A stretch of 64,000 nt of DNA, taken from NCBI GenBank assembly GCA_003132205.1, contig PKWY01000044.1, positions 5,536-69,535 of the forward strand, read 5' to 3'. Source of the stretch: Acidimicrobiaceae bacterium (lineage in GTDB: Bacteria > Actinomycetota > Acidimicrobiia > Acidimicrobiales > RAAP-2). The stretch's first letter is position 1. Each line of letters starts with the position of its first letter. The translations under genes were made by a program, and so were the position numbers. Positions 41,970-49,944 of this stretch are shown one piece after another. Under the pieces are notes generated by a model. The model did no database searches. It was given only the letters and a program-made list of their open reading frames with translations, and was not told where the DNA came from.

Positions 41970-42887
41970 ATGTCCGAGTACCTAGTGGTCGGAGCAGGTT
42001 CCATCGGCAGCGCGGTCGCCGCTCGCCTGGCGGCGCAGGGGCACACCGTCACCGTGGCGTCGCGGCGCGCAAGGGGGCCCGAGCACGAGCTCGTCACCCG
42101 CATCGGCGCCGACGCCTCGGACGCGCAACGCCTCGGCGAACTGGCCACTGGCTGCGACGCGATCTTCAACTGTCTGAACCCCCAGTACCACCGCTGGCTC
42201 ACCGACTGGCCACCCATGGCGAACGCGCTGCTCGCGAGCGCGGAGAAATCGCAAGCAGTCCTCGTCACCCTGAGCAACCTCTACCCCTACGGGCCGCCAA
42301 CTGGTCCCATGACCCCCGAGTCACCGTTTCTCGCGAAGTTCGAAAAGGCACTGGTTCGCGCCACGATGTGGCAGGACGCCCTCGATGCGCACAACACCGG
42401 CCGCATTCGCGCCACCGAAGTGAGGGCGTCCGACTTCCTTGGCGCGCGCGACCAGAGCATGCTCGGCGACCGGATCATCCCGCGGGTCCTGCAGGGGAAG
42501 TCCTGCCGGGTCATCGGTGAACCCGACGTGCTCCACAGTTGGACGTTCACCGATGACGTGGCAAGAACGCTGATCACCTGCGCGCAGGTTCCGAGCGCGT
42601 GGGGTCGCGCGTGGCACGTACCCACCAATCCCCCGAGGACCCAGCGCGAAGCCATCAACGACGTCGCCGACGTCGCCGGCTGCCATCACGTGAAGGTCGC
42701 GGGCATGCCGAGGGCGGCAATCCGCCTCTTCGGACTGGTCAACCCGACAGTTCGCGAGCTTCCAAAGACCATGTACCAGTTCACGATGCCCTTCGTCATC
42801 GACGACCAAGCGACGCGCACCGAGTTCGGACTCGAGCCAACGCCGTGGCGAGACGGCCTGGACGCGATCGTCCGAAGCTACCGGTAA
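41970..42887 (+). CDS. NAD-dependent epimerase/dehydratase family protein
   Basis: A 305-aa Rossmann-fold protein. The dinucleotide motif GAGSIGSAVAARL opens the chain; NLYPYGPP carries the YxxxK-like Tyr position, and DVLHSWTFTDDVARTL is the conserved substrate-domain segment of the extended SDR (NAD-dependent epimerase) group. TGAGGT before ATG 41970 fits a ribosome site. Divergence from the WHG-type TetR with two operators suggests induction by the enzyme's substrate or a related compound. Substrate unknown. Confidence 0.85.
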   Translation: MSEYLVVGAGSIGSAVAARLAAQGHTVTVASRRARGPEHELVTRIGADASDAQRLGELATGCDAIFNCLNPQYHRWLTDWPPMANALLASAEKSQAVLVTLSNLYPYGPPTGPMTPESPFLAKFEKALVRATMWQDALDAHNTGRIRATEVRASDFLGARDQSMLGDRIIPRVLQGKSCRVIGEPDVLHSWTFTDDVARTLITCAQVPSAWGRAWHVPTNPPRTQREAINDVADVAGCHHVKVAGMPRAAIRLFGLVNPTVRELPKTMYQFTMPFVIDDQATRTEFGLEPTPWRDGLDAIVRSYR

Positions 42888-42901
42888 CGGCCTTCTAATC
42901 G

Positions 42902-43711
42902 CTAACGCCTGGCGAGAACCTCGACGTTGACCACGATGAAGACGCCGTCTTCATCGTCCGACCAATCGATGAACGCGTTCGATATCGCCTGGAGCTCGTC
43001 GCTGGTGGTGAACCCGTACGAGAGAGCCTGCTTGGCGAAATCACTGTAAAGGACCCGGTCGGCCCAGATCTGACCCCACCATCGGCGTTCTTCCACCGTG
43101 AAGTACGTCCAATTGGACGACGAGACTTCGAGCGAACGAAAGCCGGCTTCTCTCACCCAGCTAGGAAGATGACGTCCCGCGTCCGCCTCGGCGCCATTGG
43201 CGCGAGTCACCTGGTGGTAGATCTCCATCCACCTGGTCAGCCGCTCATCGGCGGGCGACCAGGCGAACGCGGCGAAGTCCGCGTCACGAACGGCGAGAAG
43301 CCCGGTTTCGCGAAGCACACGACGCATTTCTCGCAGCGCCATGACTGGATCGCCCAGATGCTGGAGGACCTGATGGGCGTACACGACGTCGAAGCTCGAG
43401 TCCTCGAAGGACAGCCCGTGCACATTGCCCACATTGAAGTTGAGGTTGTCGAGGCCCTGGTCCTGATGAATCGACCGAGCCGCCTCGATGACGTCGGAAG
43501 AAATATCGATCGCCTCCACTAGGCCCGGTGCCACGAGTCTCGCGAGGTCGGCGCTGATCGTCCCGGGCCCGCAACCGACGTCCAGAAGTTGAAGACCGGG
43601 TTCCAGACGACCCAGAAGGAATCCGGCGGAGTTCTCGGCGGTCCTCCACCGATGGCTTCGTAGCACCGATTCATGGTGCCCGTGCGTGTACTGATCGTTC
43701 TGCGAGTTCAT
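42902..43711 (-). CDS. Class I SAM-dependent methyltransferase
   Basis: A 269-aa UbiE/Methyltransf_11-type enzyme. SAM motif I LLDVGCGPGTIS near residue 43, acidic motif II (VEAIDISSD), motif post-I (FEDSSFDVVYAHQVLQHL) and motif III (LREMRRVLRETGLLAV) are all present. ATG 43711 is chosen since it overlaps the upstream GNAT stop (ATGA) and GAGGA precedes it. The C-terminal half has several Trp (WTYFTVEERRWWGQIW), probably the substrate side. Substrate unknown. Confidence 0.9.
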   Translation of the reverse strand: MNSQNDQYTHGHHESVLRSHRWRTAENSAGFLLGRLEPGLQLLDVGCGPGTISADLARLVAPGLVEAIDISSDVIEAARSIHQDQGLDNLNFNVGNVHGLSFEDSSFDVVYAHQVLQHLGDPVMALREMRRVLRETGLLAVRDADFAAFAWSPADERLTRWMEIYHQVTRANGAEADAGRHLPSWVREAGFRSLEVSSSNWTYFTVEERRWWGQIWADRVLYSDFAKQALSYGFTTSDELQAISNAFIDWSDDEDGVFIVVNVEVLARR

Positions 43712-44127
43712 GCTTCCTCGTTGAGCCATCGTGCGAGCACCGTGGTCTGGGCGTCCTCGTACCCGAGTCGTCGGTAGAAACTAGCAACCTGTTCGTTCGT
43801 GTTTCGAACCATCAACTGCACTTTCACCGCTCCACAACTGCGAAGCCAGTTCTCGCCTGCGTTCACGAGGGCTCTCCCGAGACCTTCCCCGCGATACCCC
43901 CTCGCGACCGCGAGGTAGTACATCCAACCTCGGTGCCCATCGTCGCCCACCATGACAGTTCCCACGAGTTCCCCGTCGGTGAATGCACCCAGTACCCCAG
44001 AGTTCTCGCCTTTCAGCGCTCGCCGGAAATCCTCATCCGGATCATTCCACGGTCGGGTGAGGTCCGCTTCGCTCCAGATGGCGGTGGCGTTCGCCAAGGC
44101 GGTGTGGTCGAGCTCTTCGATCTTCAT
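43708..44127 (-). CDS. GNAT-family N-acetyltransferase
   Basis: A 139-aa protein with a complete GNAT core: strand GELVGTVMVGDD, YYLAVARGYRGEGLGRALVN (R-G-x-G-x-G CoA loop) and NEQVASFYRRLGYED. The RimI/YpeA-like architecture is compatible with protein or small-molecule acetylation. The start at 44127 rests on the leaderless TACGAT. It is co-transcribed with the methyltransferase by a 4-bp overlap (ATGA). Confidence 0.87.
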   Translation of the reverse strand: MKIEELDHTALANATAIWSEADLTRPWNDPDEDFRRALKGENSGVLGAFTDGELVGTVMVGDDGHRGWMYYLAVARGYRGEGLGRALVNAGENWLRSCGAVKVQLMVRNTNEQVASFYRRLGYEDAQTTVLARWLNEEA

Positions 44128-44133
44128 CACGAC

Positions 44134-44139
44134 ATCGTA
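44134..44139 (-). promoter_or_regulatory. -10 hexamer of the GNAT/methyltransferase operon (leaderless)
   Basis: TACGAT on the minus strand, exactly 6 nt before ATG 44127. Confidence 0.55.
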
Positions 44140-44230
44140 GGTGTTGAAGGATTCCACGGATCTGGAGTCGTTGCGTCTTCGTCGCCAAGCATGTGGGCGA
44201 AATCTAACTCCCACCTGCTGTCAAGTTTAT

Positions 44231-44259
44231 TTGACAGTTGACATGTTGTCAATTACAAT
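44231..44259 (+). promoter_or_regulatory. Canonical promoter of the HTH/Clp-N operon
   Basis: Perfect -35 TTGACA (44231-44236), a 17-nt spacer and -10 TACAAT (44254-44259). The predicted start falls on ATG 44267, so the mRNA is leaderless. It is the only promoter seen in the window with both consensus elements. Confidence 0.85.
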
Positions 44260-44269
44260 TGACAACATG
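44242..44269. promoter_or_regulatory. 28-bp perfect palindrome over the -10 and start codon (autoregulatory operator)
   Basis: Arms of 13 bp (CATGTTGTCAATT and its complement) flank AC. The palindrome covers the -10 hexamer and ends on the ATG of the HTH gene. Further TGTCA/TTGACA half-sites occur just upstream (44219-44242). The symmetry and position suggest binding by the HTH protein encoded immediately downstream, giving autorepression. Confidence 0.75.
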
Positions 44270-44479
44270 AAAGACTCTGAAATCAATGACTCGGTTCATG
44301 CGATCGACCCCGCCCAGGGGTTGCGTGCCTCGCAGGCTCTCCATGGGTTGGGAGAGCGGGTTGAAACGAGATACGTGGCCCTCGCGCGTGAACAGGGGTG
44401 GTCCTGGCAGCAAGTTGGTAATGCACTCGGACTCACGCGCCAGTCGGTTCATCTCAAGCACGGAAAGGATGCAAAGTGA
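44267..44479 (+). CDS. Small helix-turn-helix regulator
   Basis: A 70-aa DNA-binding protein. Residues about 30-65 (RYVALAREQGWSWQQVGNA followed by LGLTRQSVHLKHG) form an HTH of the sigma-region-4/AsnC-like type, with the recognition helix around TRQSVHLKH. ATG 44267 is fixed by the leaderless promoter. It is coupled to the Clp-N gene by GTGA. Its likely target is the palindrome over its own start. Confidence 0.85.
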   Translation: MKDSEINDSVHAIDPAQGLRASQALHGLGERVETRYVALAREQGWSWQQVGNALGLTRQSVHLKHGKDAK

Positions 44480-44982
44480 CTGCCACCCAGAAGACACCCG
44501 AGGCCTATCACCCTTGGGCCACCTACGTCGCAGCGTGCGAGGAAGCGCGACGGCGCGGAGACCGCCGCGTCGGTACCGAACACCTGCTACTCGCGTTGCT
44601 GCGAGACCCGTCAATCGAAGCGGCGCTCAACGTCAGCAACGACGAGGCACGCTCGAAGCTCATTGCGCTCGATGACGAGGCGTTGCTCGCCGTTGGCATG
44701 CCCCGCGAGGTCAGTTCGCCTCTGCTGTCAGAACGTCCGCTCCCCGCGCGGCCCACTATCAAGAACGTGATGAAGAATCGCATCAAGTTGACGCCGGCGG
44801 CGAAGAGAGCCATGCAGGATGCCGGCAAGCCCATGCGTCGGGGAAGGCGAATCTCACCCCAGCAGGTTCTCCTGGCCTTGCTCGAGGGTCGACCGCCGGA
44901 CCCGGCCGCAACGCTCCTCGAAGCCCTCGGGATAGACACCGTCAATGTTCGAGAGCGCCTCGAAGAGGGGCTTACGTCCTGA
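44476..44982 (+). CDS. Standalone Clp N-domain (double Clp repeat) protein
   Basis: A 168-aa protein consisting of two Clp-N repeats, YVAACEEARRRGDRRVGTEH followed by LLLALLRDPS (about 15-55), and AKRAMQDAGKPMRRGRR with ISPQQVLLALLEG (about 112-145), and no AAA+ ATPase. Such proteins resemble the substrate-binding front of ClpC/ClpA; they may act as adaptors, decoys or sensors of misfolded protein. Co-expression with an autorepressing HTH protein suggests a stress-responsive unit in which the Clp-N part controls the HTH part. Confidence 0.87.
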   Translation: MTATQKTPEAYHPWATYVAACEEARRRGDRRVGTEHLLLALLRDPSIEAALNVSNDEARSKLIALDDEALLAVGMPREVSSPLLSERPLPARPTIKNVMKNRIKLTPAAKRAMQDAGKPMRRGRRISPQQVLLALLEGRPPDPAATLLEALGIDTVNVRERLEEGLTS

Positions 44983-45001
44983 ACCTTGGGTTGGTCGACT
45001 G

Positions 45002-45588
45002 CTACGGACGGAATCGCTCGTACTCCATTCGCCGGGCCACCTGGTCGGCCAAGTCGCGCGAGAACTCCCGTTCGACAACCCAAAGCGCCAAGTCGATGCC
45101 GCTCGTCACTCCACCGCTCGTCACGAGGTCGCCGTCATCGACCACCCTCTCGTCGACCACCTTGACCCCGAGGTCGCACAGGTCGACTTGCGCAGACCTG
45201 TGCGTGCCCGCCCGGCGACCCTCGACCAGGCTCGCGTGAGCCAGCACCAACGTCCCGGTGCAGACGCCGCCGATCAACGAACACGTCGAGCGCGACGCTC
45301 GGAGAAGCGGCAGCCAGTCCCCCCGCTGGACCTCGCCCCAGGCGCCTATTTCGTTTCTCGCCGCCCGTCCCCCTCCGGGACAATCAATACGTCCGCTTCC
45401 CCGGGTTCGAAGACACCGTCGGGGCGAAACCTGAGGCCGTAGGCCGCGCGAATCTCCGAGGTCGGAACCCGCGAAACAAGTCGGGCATCGATCCGGCCGC
45501 CGAGGTTCGCCGCCGAGCGGAACACCTCGTGGGGCCCGATGACGTCGAGCTCGTCAACTCCATCGAACATCGTAATGTCAATGCGCAT
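45002..45588 (-). pseudogene. DJ-1/PfpI-family gene interrupted by a frameshift
   Basis: The first 80 codons from ATG 45588 (MFDGVDELDVIGPHEVFR, then a VLIVPEG ending) match the opening of isonitrile-hydratase-like DJ-1/PfpI proteins, and the frame stops at 45346-45348. The missing second half follows in another frame: AARNEIGAW, then RASRSTCSLIGGVCTGTLVLA with the nucleophile Cys, DLVTSGGVTSGIDLAL and an ending near 45002. One base is missing around 45360-45375, where C runs occur. With one base restored the protein would be about 195 aa, the normal length. It is either a recent pseudogene or an assembly error. The leaderless TACCGT suggests the gene was functional. Confidence 0.8.
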
Positions 45589-45594
45589 CCCTTC

Positions 45595-45600
45595 ACGGTA
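45595..45600 (-). promoter_or_regulatory. -10 hexamer of the DJ-1/PfpI gene (leaderless)
   Basis: TACCGT on the minus strand, exactly 6 nt before ATG 45588. Confidence 0.5.
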
Positions 45601-45707
45601 GCAACGGCCCTTTCAACGCCTCGGCAGTTTCGCAGTCCTCGTGATCTTCGTCCTTCCCCCGACAGGGCCCTCTTTCGCGGCGGGCCACCCTTTGCTAAGA
45701 AGAGTCC

Positions 45708-46070
45708 ATGAGTGAATCCCTCGAAGGCCTCCGGACGGTCATCTATCCGAGCGAAAACCCCGACCAGTCGAAATCGTGGTGGTCCTCGTTTCTCGGCATT
45801 GAACCGTATTTCGACCAGCCCTTCTACGTGGGGTATTCGGTGGGCGGCTACGAGCTCGGGCTTCTTCCCGCCGCTGACCAGTCTGATGGGGCGCTCGCGT
45901 ACTGGGGCGTCGCGGACGTCCAGAAGGCCATCGACACCGCCCTCGCTTCTGGGGCTTCCGAGCATTCGCCCGCTGCGGACGTTGGTGACGGGATCGTGAC
46001 CGGGTCCGTGCGCACTCCCGATGGTTCAGTTCTTGGCTTCATCTTCAATCCGCACTTCGCACTCGATTGA
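45708..46070 (+). CDS. VOC (glyoxalase-like) family protein
   Basis: A 120-aa single-chain member of the vicinal oxygen chelate fold: an RTVIYPSENPDQSKSWWSSF opening, GGYELGLLP in the middle and the closing TPDGSVLGFIFNPHF. Metal ligands cannot be assigned with confidence. Start at ATG 45708; a weak TAAGAA lies 6 nt before it. Divergent from the DJ-1/PfpI pseudogene; methylglyoxal-type detoxification is possible but unproven. Confidence 0.8.
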   Translation: MSESLEGLRTVIYPSENPDQSKSWWSSFLGIEPYFDQPFYVGYSVGGYELGLLPAADQSDGALAYWGVADVQKAIDTALASGASEHSPAADVGDGIVTGSVRTPDGSVLGFIFNPHFALD

Positions 46071-46089
46071 GAGGCGCTGACGGCAGTTG

Positions 46090-46236
46090 CTAGTGGACCA
46101 TGGCCGCGACGATCAGAATGATCACGGTCGGAATCAGCACCAGCAGCCAGCCCTGCCAGGTCTGGGGCCGCACGCCGTAACCAATCCTTTTCGGACCGAA
46201 CCAACCGCGCCTCTTGTCGTCATTCTCCACAATCAC
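46090..46236 (-). CDS. 48-aa membrane protein of the WFGPxRxGxGxxPxTWQGW type
   Basis: A short gene missed by length cut-offs. The N-terminal half holds RGWFGPKRIGYGVRPQTWQG, a pattern I recognise from small actinobacterial membrane proteins, followed by a single hydrophobic helix (WLLVLIPTVIILIVAAM). An AGGA lies 9 nt before GTG 46236; another GTG two codons on is possible. Function unknown. Confidence 0.7.
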   Translation of the reverse strand: MIVENDDKRRGWFGPKRIGYGVRPQTWQGWLLVLIPTVIILIVAAMVH

Positions 46237-46461
46237 GGATCCACTTCCTTTGCGACGGCGCCTTCATTCATGATGCCACGATCTCACCGGTATTCCCTGA
46301 GCCTCGATGTCCTTGGCCTCGATGCCTCTTCGCATCTTGTCCTCGGCGTGGTGGCCGGGATTCATGCAACCTCTGGAAGTCATCGTGCCCTGCTGGTGAA
46401 GAGCTGGGTCACGATTCGACGATCCGTCATTTAAGTTCGGGTCCATCACAGAGGGGGATCC

Positions 46462-47250
46462 ATGCGCGTACTCATCACCGGCGCCGGACGCGCCATTGGC
46501 GCCGCCACCGCCACTGAACTCGCCCATGCGGGCCACGAAGTCATAGCCACCGCACGGGACGTTTCACTGCTCGATTCACTCGACGTCGCGATGCGGCTCA
46601 GGCTCGACGTGACCAGTGAGGCGTCCATTGGCGAGGCCCTGTCGAGCGCGGGCGAACTCGACGCCATTGTCAACAATGCCGCGAGCCACGGACAGGGGCC
46701 GCTCGAGGACTACCCCTTCGACCGGTTGCGCGAGGTCTTCGAGGCGAACGCCTTCGGGCCCGTTCGACTGTTGCAGCACGTCCTTCCGTCGTGGCGGGTG
46801 AGGGGCCACGGCGTCATCGTCAACGTCAGTTCGGTGCAGGGTCGAGTTTCCTCCCCGCTCGAAGGCGTGTACTCGGGCTCCAAGTACGCGCTCGAAGCCT
46901 TCTCCGAGGCGCTGCACTACGAGGTTCGCCACTTTGGAATCCGAACGGTGATCATCGAGCCCGGATACATAGCGCCGGGAATGAAGCCGGTGCCAGCGCG
47001 TGAACGCAATCCCGCCTACGAGGGTCTCTGGAACGACTGGGAGGGTACCGACGCCAAGCTGAACGGACCGGCTGGTCGACCTGGTCCCGAGCTCGTTGGA
47101 CGGGCAATACTTCGCGCCATCGAGGATGATTCCACCCCGCTGCGCGTTCCCGTCGGAGCCGATGCCGAATTAATCTTGACCACGCGCAGTCAGTTGAGCG
47201 ACGGCGAGTTCGAAGCGACCATGCGCCAGGCCCTCGGCCTCACGTGGTGA
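46462..47250 (+). CDS. Short-chain dehydrogenase/reductase (SDR)
   Basis: A 262-aa oxidoreductase. LITGAGRAIGAATATEL is the cofactor loop, NNAASHG the NNAG equivalent, and VNVSSVQG with YSGSKYALEAFSEAL the Ser-Tyr-Lys site. The C-terminal PGYIAPGMKPVP resembles the retinol-dehydrogenase-like subgroup. GAGGGGGATCC before ATG 46462 is a strong ribosome site. Substrate unknown. It converges on the hydroxyacid dehydrogenase gene 21 nt away. Confidence 0.88.
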   Translation: MRVLITGAGRAIGAATATELAHAGHEVIATARDVSLLDSLDVAMRLRLDVTSEASIGEALSSAGELDAIVNNAASHGQGPLEDYPFDRLREVFEANAFGPVRLLQHVLPSWRVRGHGVIVNVSSVQGRVSSPLEGVYSGSKYALEAFSEALHYEVRHFGIRTVIIEPGYIAPGMKPVPARERNPAYEGLWNDWEGTDAKLNGPAGRPGPELVGRAILRAIEDDSTPLRVPVGADAELILTTRSQLSDGEFEATMRQALGLTW

Positions 47251-47271
47251 GCTGACGGCTGATCGCGCCGA

Positions 47272-48186
47272 TCAGTAGCCGAGCTCGAGGTCAACGACGC
47301 CAACCAGCTGTTCGCCGCGGAGATAGCGGCGCAGGTTCGAGACGAACAACTCCATTGCCCCGGTGAGGAATGGGATCCCCGTCCACGACGCGTGCGGAGT
47401 GAGTAACACCTTTTCGTGAGAGTAGAGCCAATGCCCCGCGGGGAGCGGCTCTGGCACGCAGACGTCCAGGGACGCCCGGGCGATCCGGCCGTCGTCGAGA
47501 GCGACCCGCAGCGCATCTTGGTCAATGAGCGATCCGCGCGCGATGTTGACGAGGTGCAGTCCGGGCTTCGCCAGAGCCAGCGTTTCCTCGTTCAAGATGT
47601 TCACCGTGGTGCTCGTCGCTGGAACGCAGAGCACCAGATGATCGACGTCGGGGAGCATCTCCTCGATGCGGCCGACGAGCTGCACGCCAGGATTCTCGCT
47701 CGGGGTGTTCGAGCGCCGCATCGCGACGACCCGCATGTCGAATGCCTGGGCCAGGCGGGCCACCCTCTGGCCGATGCCGCCGAAGCCCACCAGGCCCAAC
47801 TTCTGGCCTGACAGGCACAGCGTTCGTTGGAAGTTCCAGATCTCGGGCGCCTCCTTGATCCAGAGTTCCGGAAAACGGCGGCTGTGGGCGAGCATCGTCG
47901 CCATGACGTACTCGGATATGGGCACCGCCCCAGCGCCCTTCGCGCACGTGACGATCGGAGCCTGCAGGAGAGCCGGATTGACGTGATCGATCCCGGTTCC
48001 GGCGAGCTGGATCCAGGCGACCCCGGAGATGGCGGCGTCGATGGACTTCTGATCGAAGCCCGAGAAGAGAATCGCGTCGGGCGGGATCGGCCCCTCGTAC
48101 GTCGCCAGGTCCACGACATCGACCTCGGGGAACTCAGTGCGAAGGCGCTCAACGCATTGGCTCACGCCACAGAGCACGGTCGTCAT
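47272..48186 (-). CDS. D-2-hydroxyacid dehydrogenase (NAD-dependent)
   Basis: A 304-aa enzyme. GLVGFGGIGQRVARLA is the NAD motif; NIARGSLIDQDAL carries the catalytic Arg region, ASLDVCVPEPLP the Glu, and LLTPHASW the catalytic His. The residue order Arg-Glu-His is complete. Substrate (glyoxylate, phosphoglycerate-like or others) unknown; the chain is short and lacks the ACT domain of SerA. GGAGGACCCG precedes ATG 48186. Confidence 0.9.
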   Translation of the reverse strand: MTTVLCGVSQCVERLRTEFPEVDVVDLATYEGPIPPDAILFSGFDQKSIDAAISGVAWIQLAGTGIDHVNPALLQAPIVTCAKGAGAVPISEYVMATMLAHSRRFPELWIKEAPEIWNFQRTLCLSGQKLGLVGFGGIGQRVARLAQAFDMRVVAMRRSNTPSENPGVQLVGRIEEMLPDVDHLVLCVPATSTTVNILNEETLALAKPGLHLVNIARGSLIDQDALRVALDDGRIARASLDVCVPEPLPAGHWLYSHEKVLLTPHASWTGIPFLTGAMELFVSNLRRYLRGEQLVGVVDLELGY

Positions 48187-48314
48187 CGGGTCCTCCAGTC
48201 GCGGGAGGGAAGATCCTCTCGCCAGGTTTCGCTCACCGACTTTAACGTGGCGCGATCACCACGGATCCGGCCATCAACGCATCTCCCCCGGCTCGGGCGC
48301 CAGGCGGCCGGCCG

Positions 48315-48695
48315 TCAGCCGGCATCGGAAACAAAATAGAGATTTCCATCGGGGTCACTGAAACGCGCGCCGTATCCGCCCCACGGCATGGGTTCAGGTT
48401 CCTGACTGAACACGACGCCAAGGGTGCTCAAGCGTTTGAAGTCGGCCCTGACGTCATCACTTGCCAGGTAGATGTCCGTGTTGATGGGCGCCTCGGGAGT
48501 CGGAGCCGGTCGCCCGTGGATGTGGGCGGGTCCGAGGACGATTCCCGAAGTGTGTCCGGGCGGCGCGACGGCCAAGAAGCGGTAGTCGGCGCTCATCTGG
48601 TTGTCTTGTCGAACCTCCCAACCCAGAACATCCCGGTAGAAACCAAGCGCGACATCCTGATCGCTCACGACGACCACTGTTGCGTAGACGTGCAT
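48315..48695 (-). CDS. VOC (glyoxalase/bleomycin-resistance-like) protein
   Basis: A 126-aa VOC protein with ATVVVVSDQDVALGFYRDVL at the start, TDIYLASDDVRADFKRL in the middle and ARFSDPDGNLYFVSDAG at the end, the common two-module pattern. A GGGGAGG ribosome site precedes ATG 48695. Ligand unknown. Confidence 0.83.
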   Translation of the reverse strand: MHVYATVVVVSDQDVALGFYRDVLGWEVRQDNQMSADYRFLAVAPPGHTSGIVLGPAHIHGRPAPTPEAPINTDIYLASDDVRADFKRLSTLGVVFSQEPEPMPWGGYGARFSDPDGNLYFVSDAG

Positions 48696-48758
48696 AGCCC
48701 TCCCCTCGCTACGAGCCTTGGGACCCAGACGGCGACCATGAGAAGCATCTGCACTGCC

Positions 48759-49127
48759 CTAGTCAGGAATCTCAGTCGTCAGGCAGAATGGGTGGCCTGC
48801 CGGGTCCAGCAGAACAACGAAGCGGTCCGGAGCGGACTGGAATCTCGCCCGAGTCGCGCCCAGGCGGATCGCTTCGGCTTCGGACCCTTCGAGGTCGCCA
48901 ACCGCCAGGTCCAGATGGATCTGCTTGGCGACGTCACCTTCGGGCCACGTTGGTTCCTTGTAGTTTTCGACTCTCACCGTGGAGAGCCATATTCCCTGGA
49001 GTTTTACCGCCGCGAAATCATCGCTGGAGAAGGCAATCTCTCCTCCGAGAAGGCTGGCCCAGAATGTCGCGAGGTCGGCCGGATCGGCGCAGTCAAGGGA
49101 GATTGAGGCAAGTCGAATGTTCGTCAT
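48759..49127 (-). CDS. VOC-family protein
   Basis: A 122-aa single-domain protein: RLASISLDCADPADLATFWA at the start, KQIHLDLAVGDLEGSEAEAI in the middle and LLDPAGHPFCLTTEIPD at the end. This is the 'glyoxalase-like domain' variety common in actinobacteria. The leaderless TATGTT shows that ATG 49127, not the longer frame from 49205, is the start. Confidence 0.83.
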   Translation of the reverse strand: MTNIRLASISLDCADPADLATFWASLLGGEIAFSSDDFAAVKLQGIWLSTVRVENYKEPTWPEGDVAKQIHLDLAVGDLEGSEAEAIRLGATRARFQSAPDRFVVLLDPAGHPFCLTTEIPD

Positions 49128-49133
49128 TTCTTG

Positions 49134-49139
49134 AACATA
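49134..49139 (-). promoter_or_regulatory. -10 hexamer of the VOC gene (leaderless)
   Basis: TATGTT on the minus strand, exactly 6 nt before ATG 49127. Confidence 0.5.
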
Positions 49140-49223
49140 GTCCTCGGCATTGCCGCGTTGCCAGAACTGCTCCCGAGGAGATTCGCGCCCCGCCAATGCG
49201 GGCATCCGATGCGAACGAGCCCG

Positions 49224-49838
49224 TCAGCGAAGCTTGAGTTGAAGCCTTGCCCGTACGACCGGCCATTCGGAGTCGAGCACCGAGTACATGGCGGTGTCGC
49301 GGTACATGTCTTCCTCGCCGACGACCATCGAGGGTTGCCAGTGGCGAAGCACCCCCTCGAACGAGGCGTCGATTCGAAGTATCGCCGCCCTTGACCGCTC
49401 GTTTCGGGCATCGCTCTTGAAGTCAACCCTGGTGACCTTCCAGACATCAAATGCCTGCGTCATGAGGAGAAGCTTCGCCTCGGTGTTGACCGGGGAACGC
49501 TGCGCCGACGCGGCCAGCCACGTCCCGCCAATCTCCACCGCGAAAGGCCGAGTCCCGCCGCCTGGCAACCGAAATGTCATGAAACGGGTCACGCCCACCG
49601 CGCGACCGTCGGAGACGTCCACCTGCGCGAAGGGGATAATCAGCCCGGCGTCGCGGTCTGCGAGCAGACCCTCGACGTACTTGTTCATCGAGGCCAGGTC
49701 CTTCGGCACGGGCGTGAATCGATACGTCTGGCGATCTTCATCGGCGGCGCTGGCCAATGCGCTCGCGTGCGAAGTGGCCAACGGCTCCAGACGGAGTCGA
49801 GTCCCTTCCAGGGTTGGGACGTTCAATGGATCAGTCAT
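49224..49838 (-). CDS. GNAT-family (RimJ/RimL-like) acetyltransferase
   Basis: A 204-aa protein: an LEGTRLRLEPLATSHASALA opening, VGVTRFMTF in the central sheet, EIGGTWLAASAQRSPVNTEA (the 'W-hydrophobic-x-P' entry loop with a modified CoA segment) and FEGVLRHWQP, with RDTAMYSVLDSEW near the end. It fits the Acetyltransf_3 group. Start ATG 49838. A longer open frame that joins the phosphotransferase upstream is treated as a frameshift artefact. Confidence 0.82.
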   Translation of the reverse strand: MTDPLNVPTLEGTRLRLEPLATSHASALASAADEDRQTYRFTPVPKDLASMNKYVEGLLADRDAGLIIPFAQVDVSDGRAVGVTRFMTFRLPGGGTRPFAVEIGGTWLAASAQRSPVNTEAKLLLMTQAFDVWKVTRVDFKSDARNERSRAAILRIDASFEGVLRHWQPSMVVGEEDMYRDTAMYSVLDSEWPVVRARLQLKLR

Positions 49839-49944
49839 TGCATCCAGTCTCACACGCTGACCTGGTCCCGCGGCCATCAACACTGAGCACGAGGCATTCT
49901 CTGGGTTCCCCTCGCGGCCGAGGCTCCATGGCGATGCCACGGGC

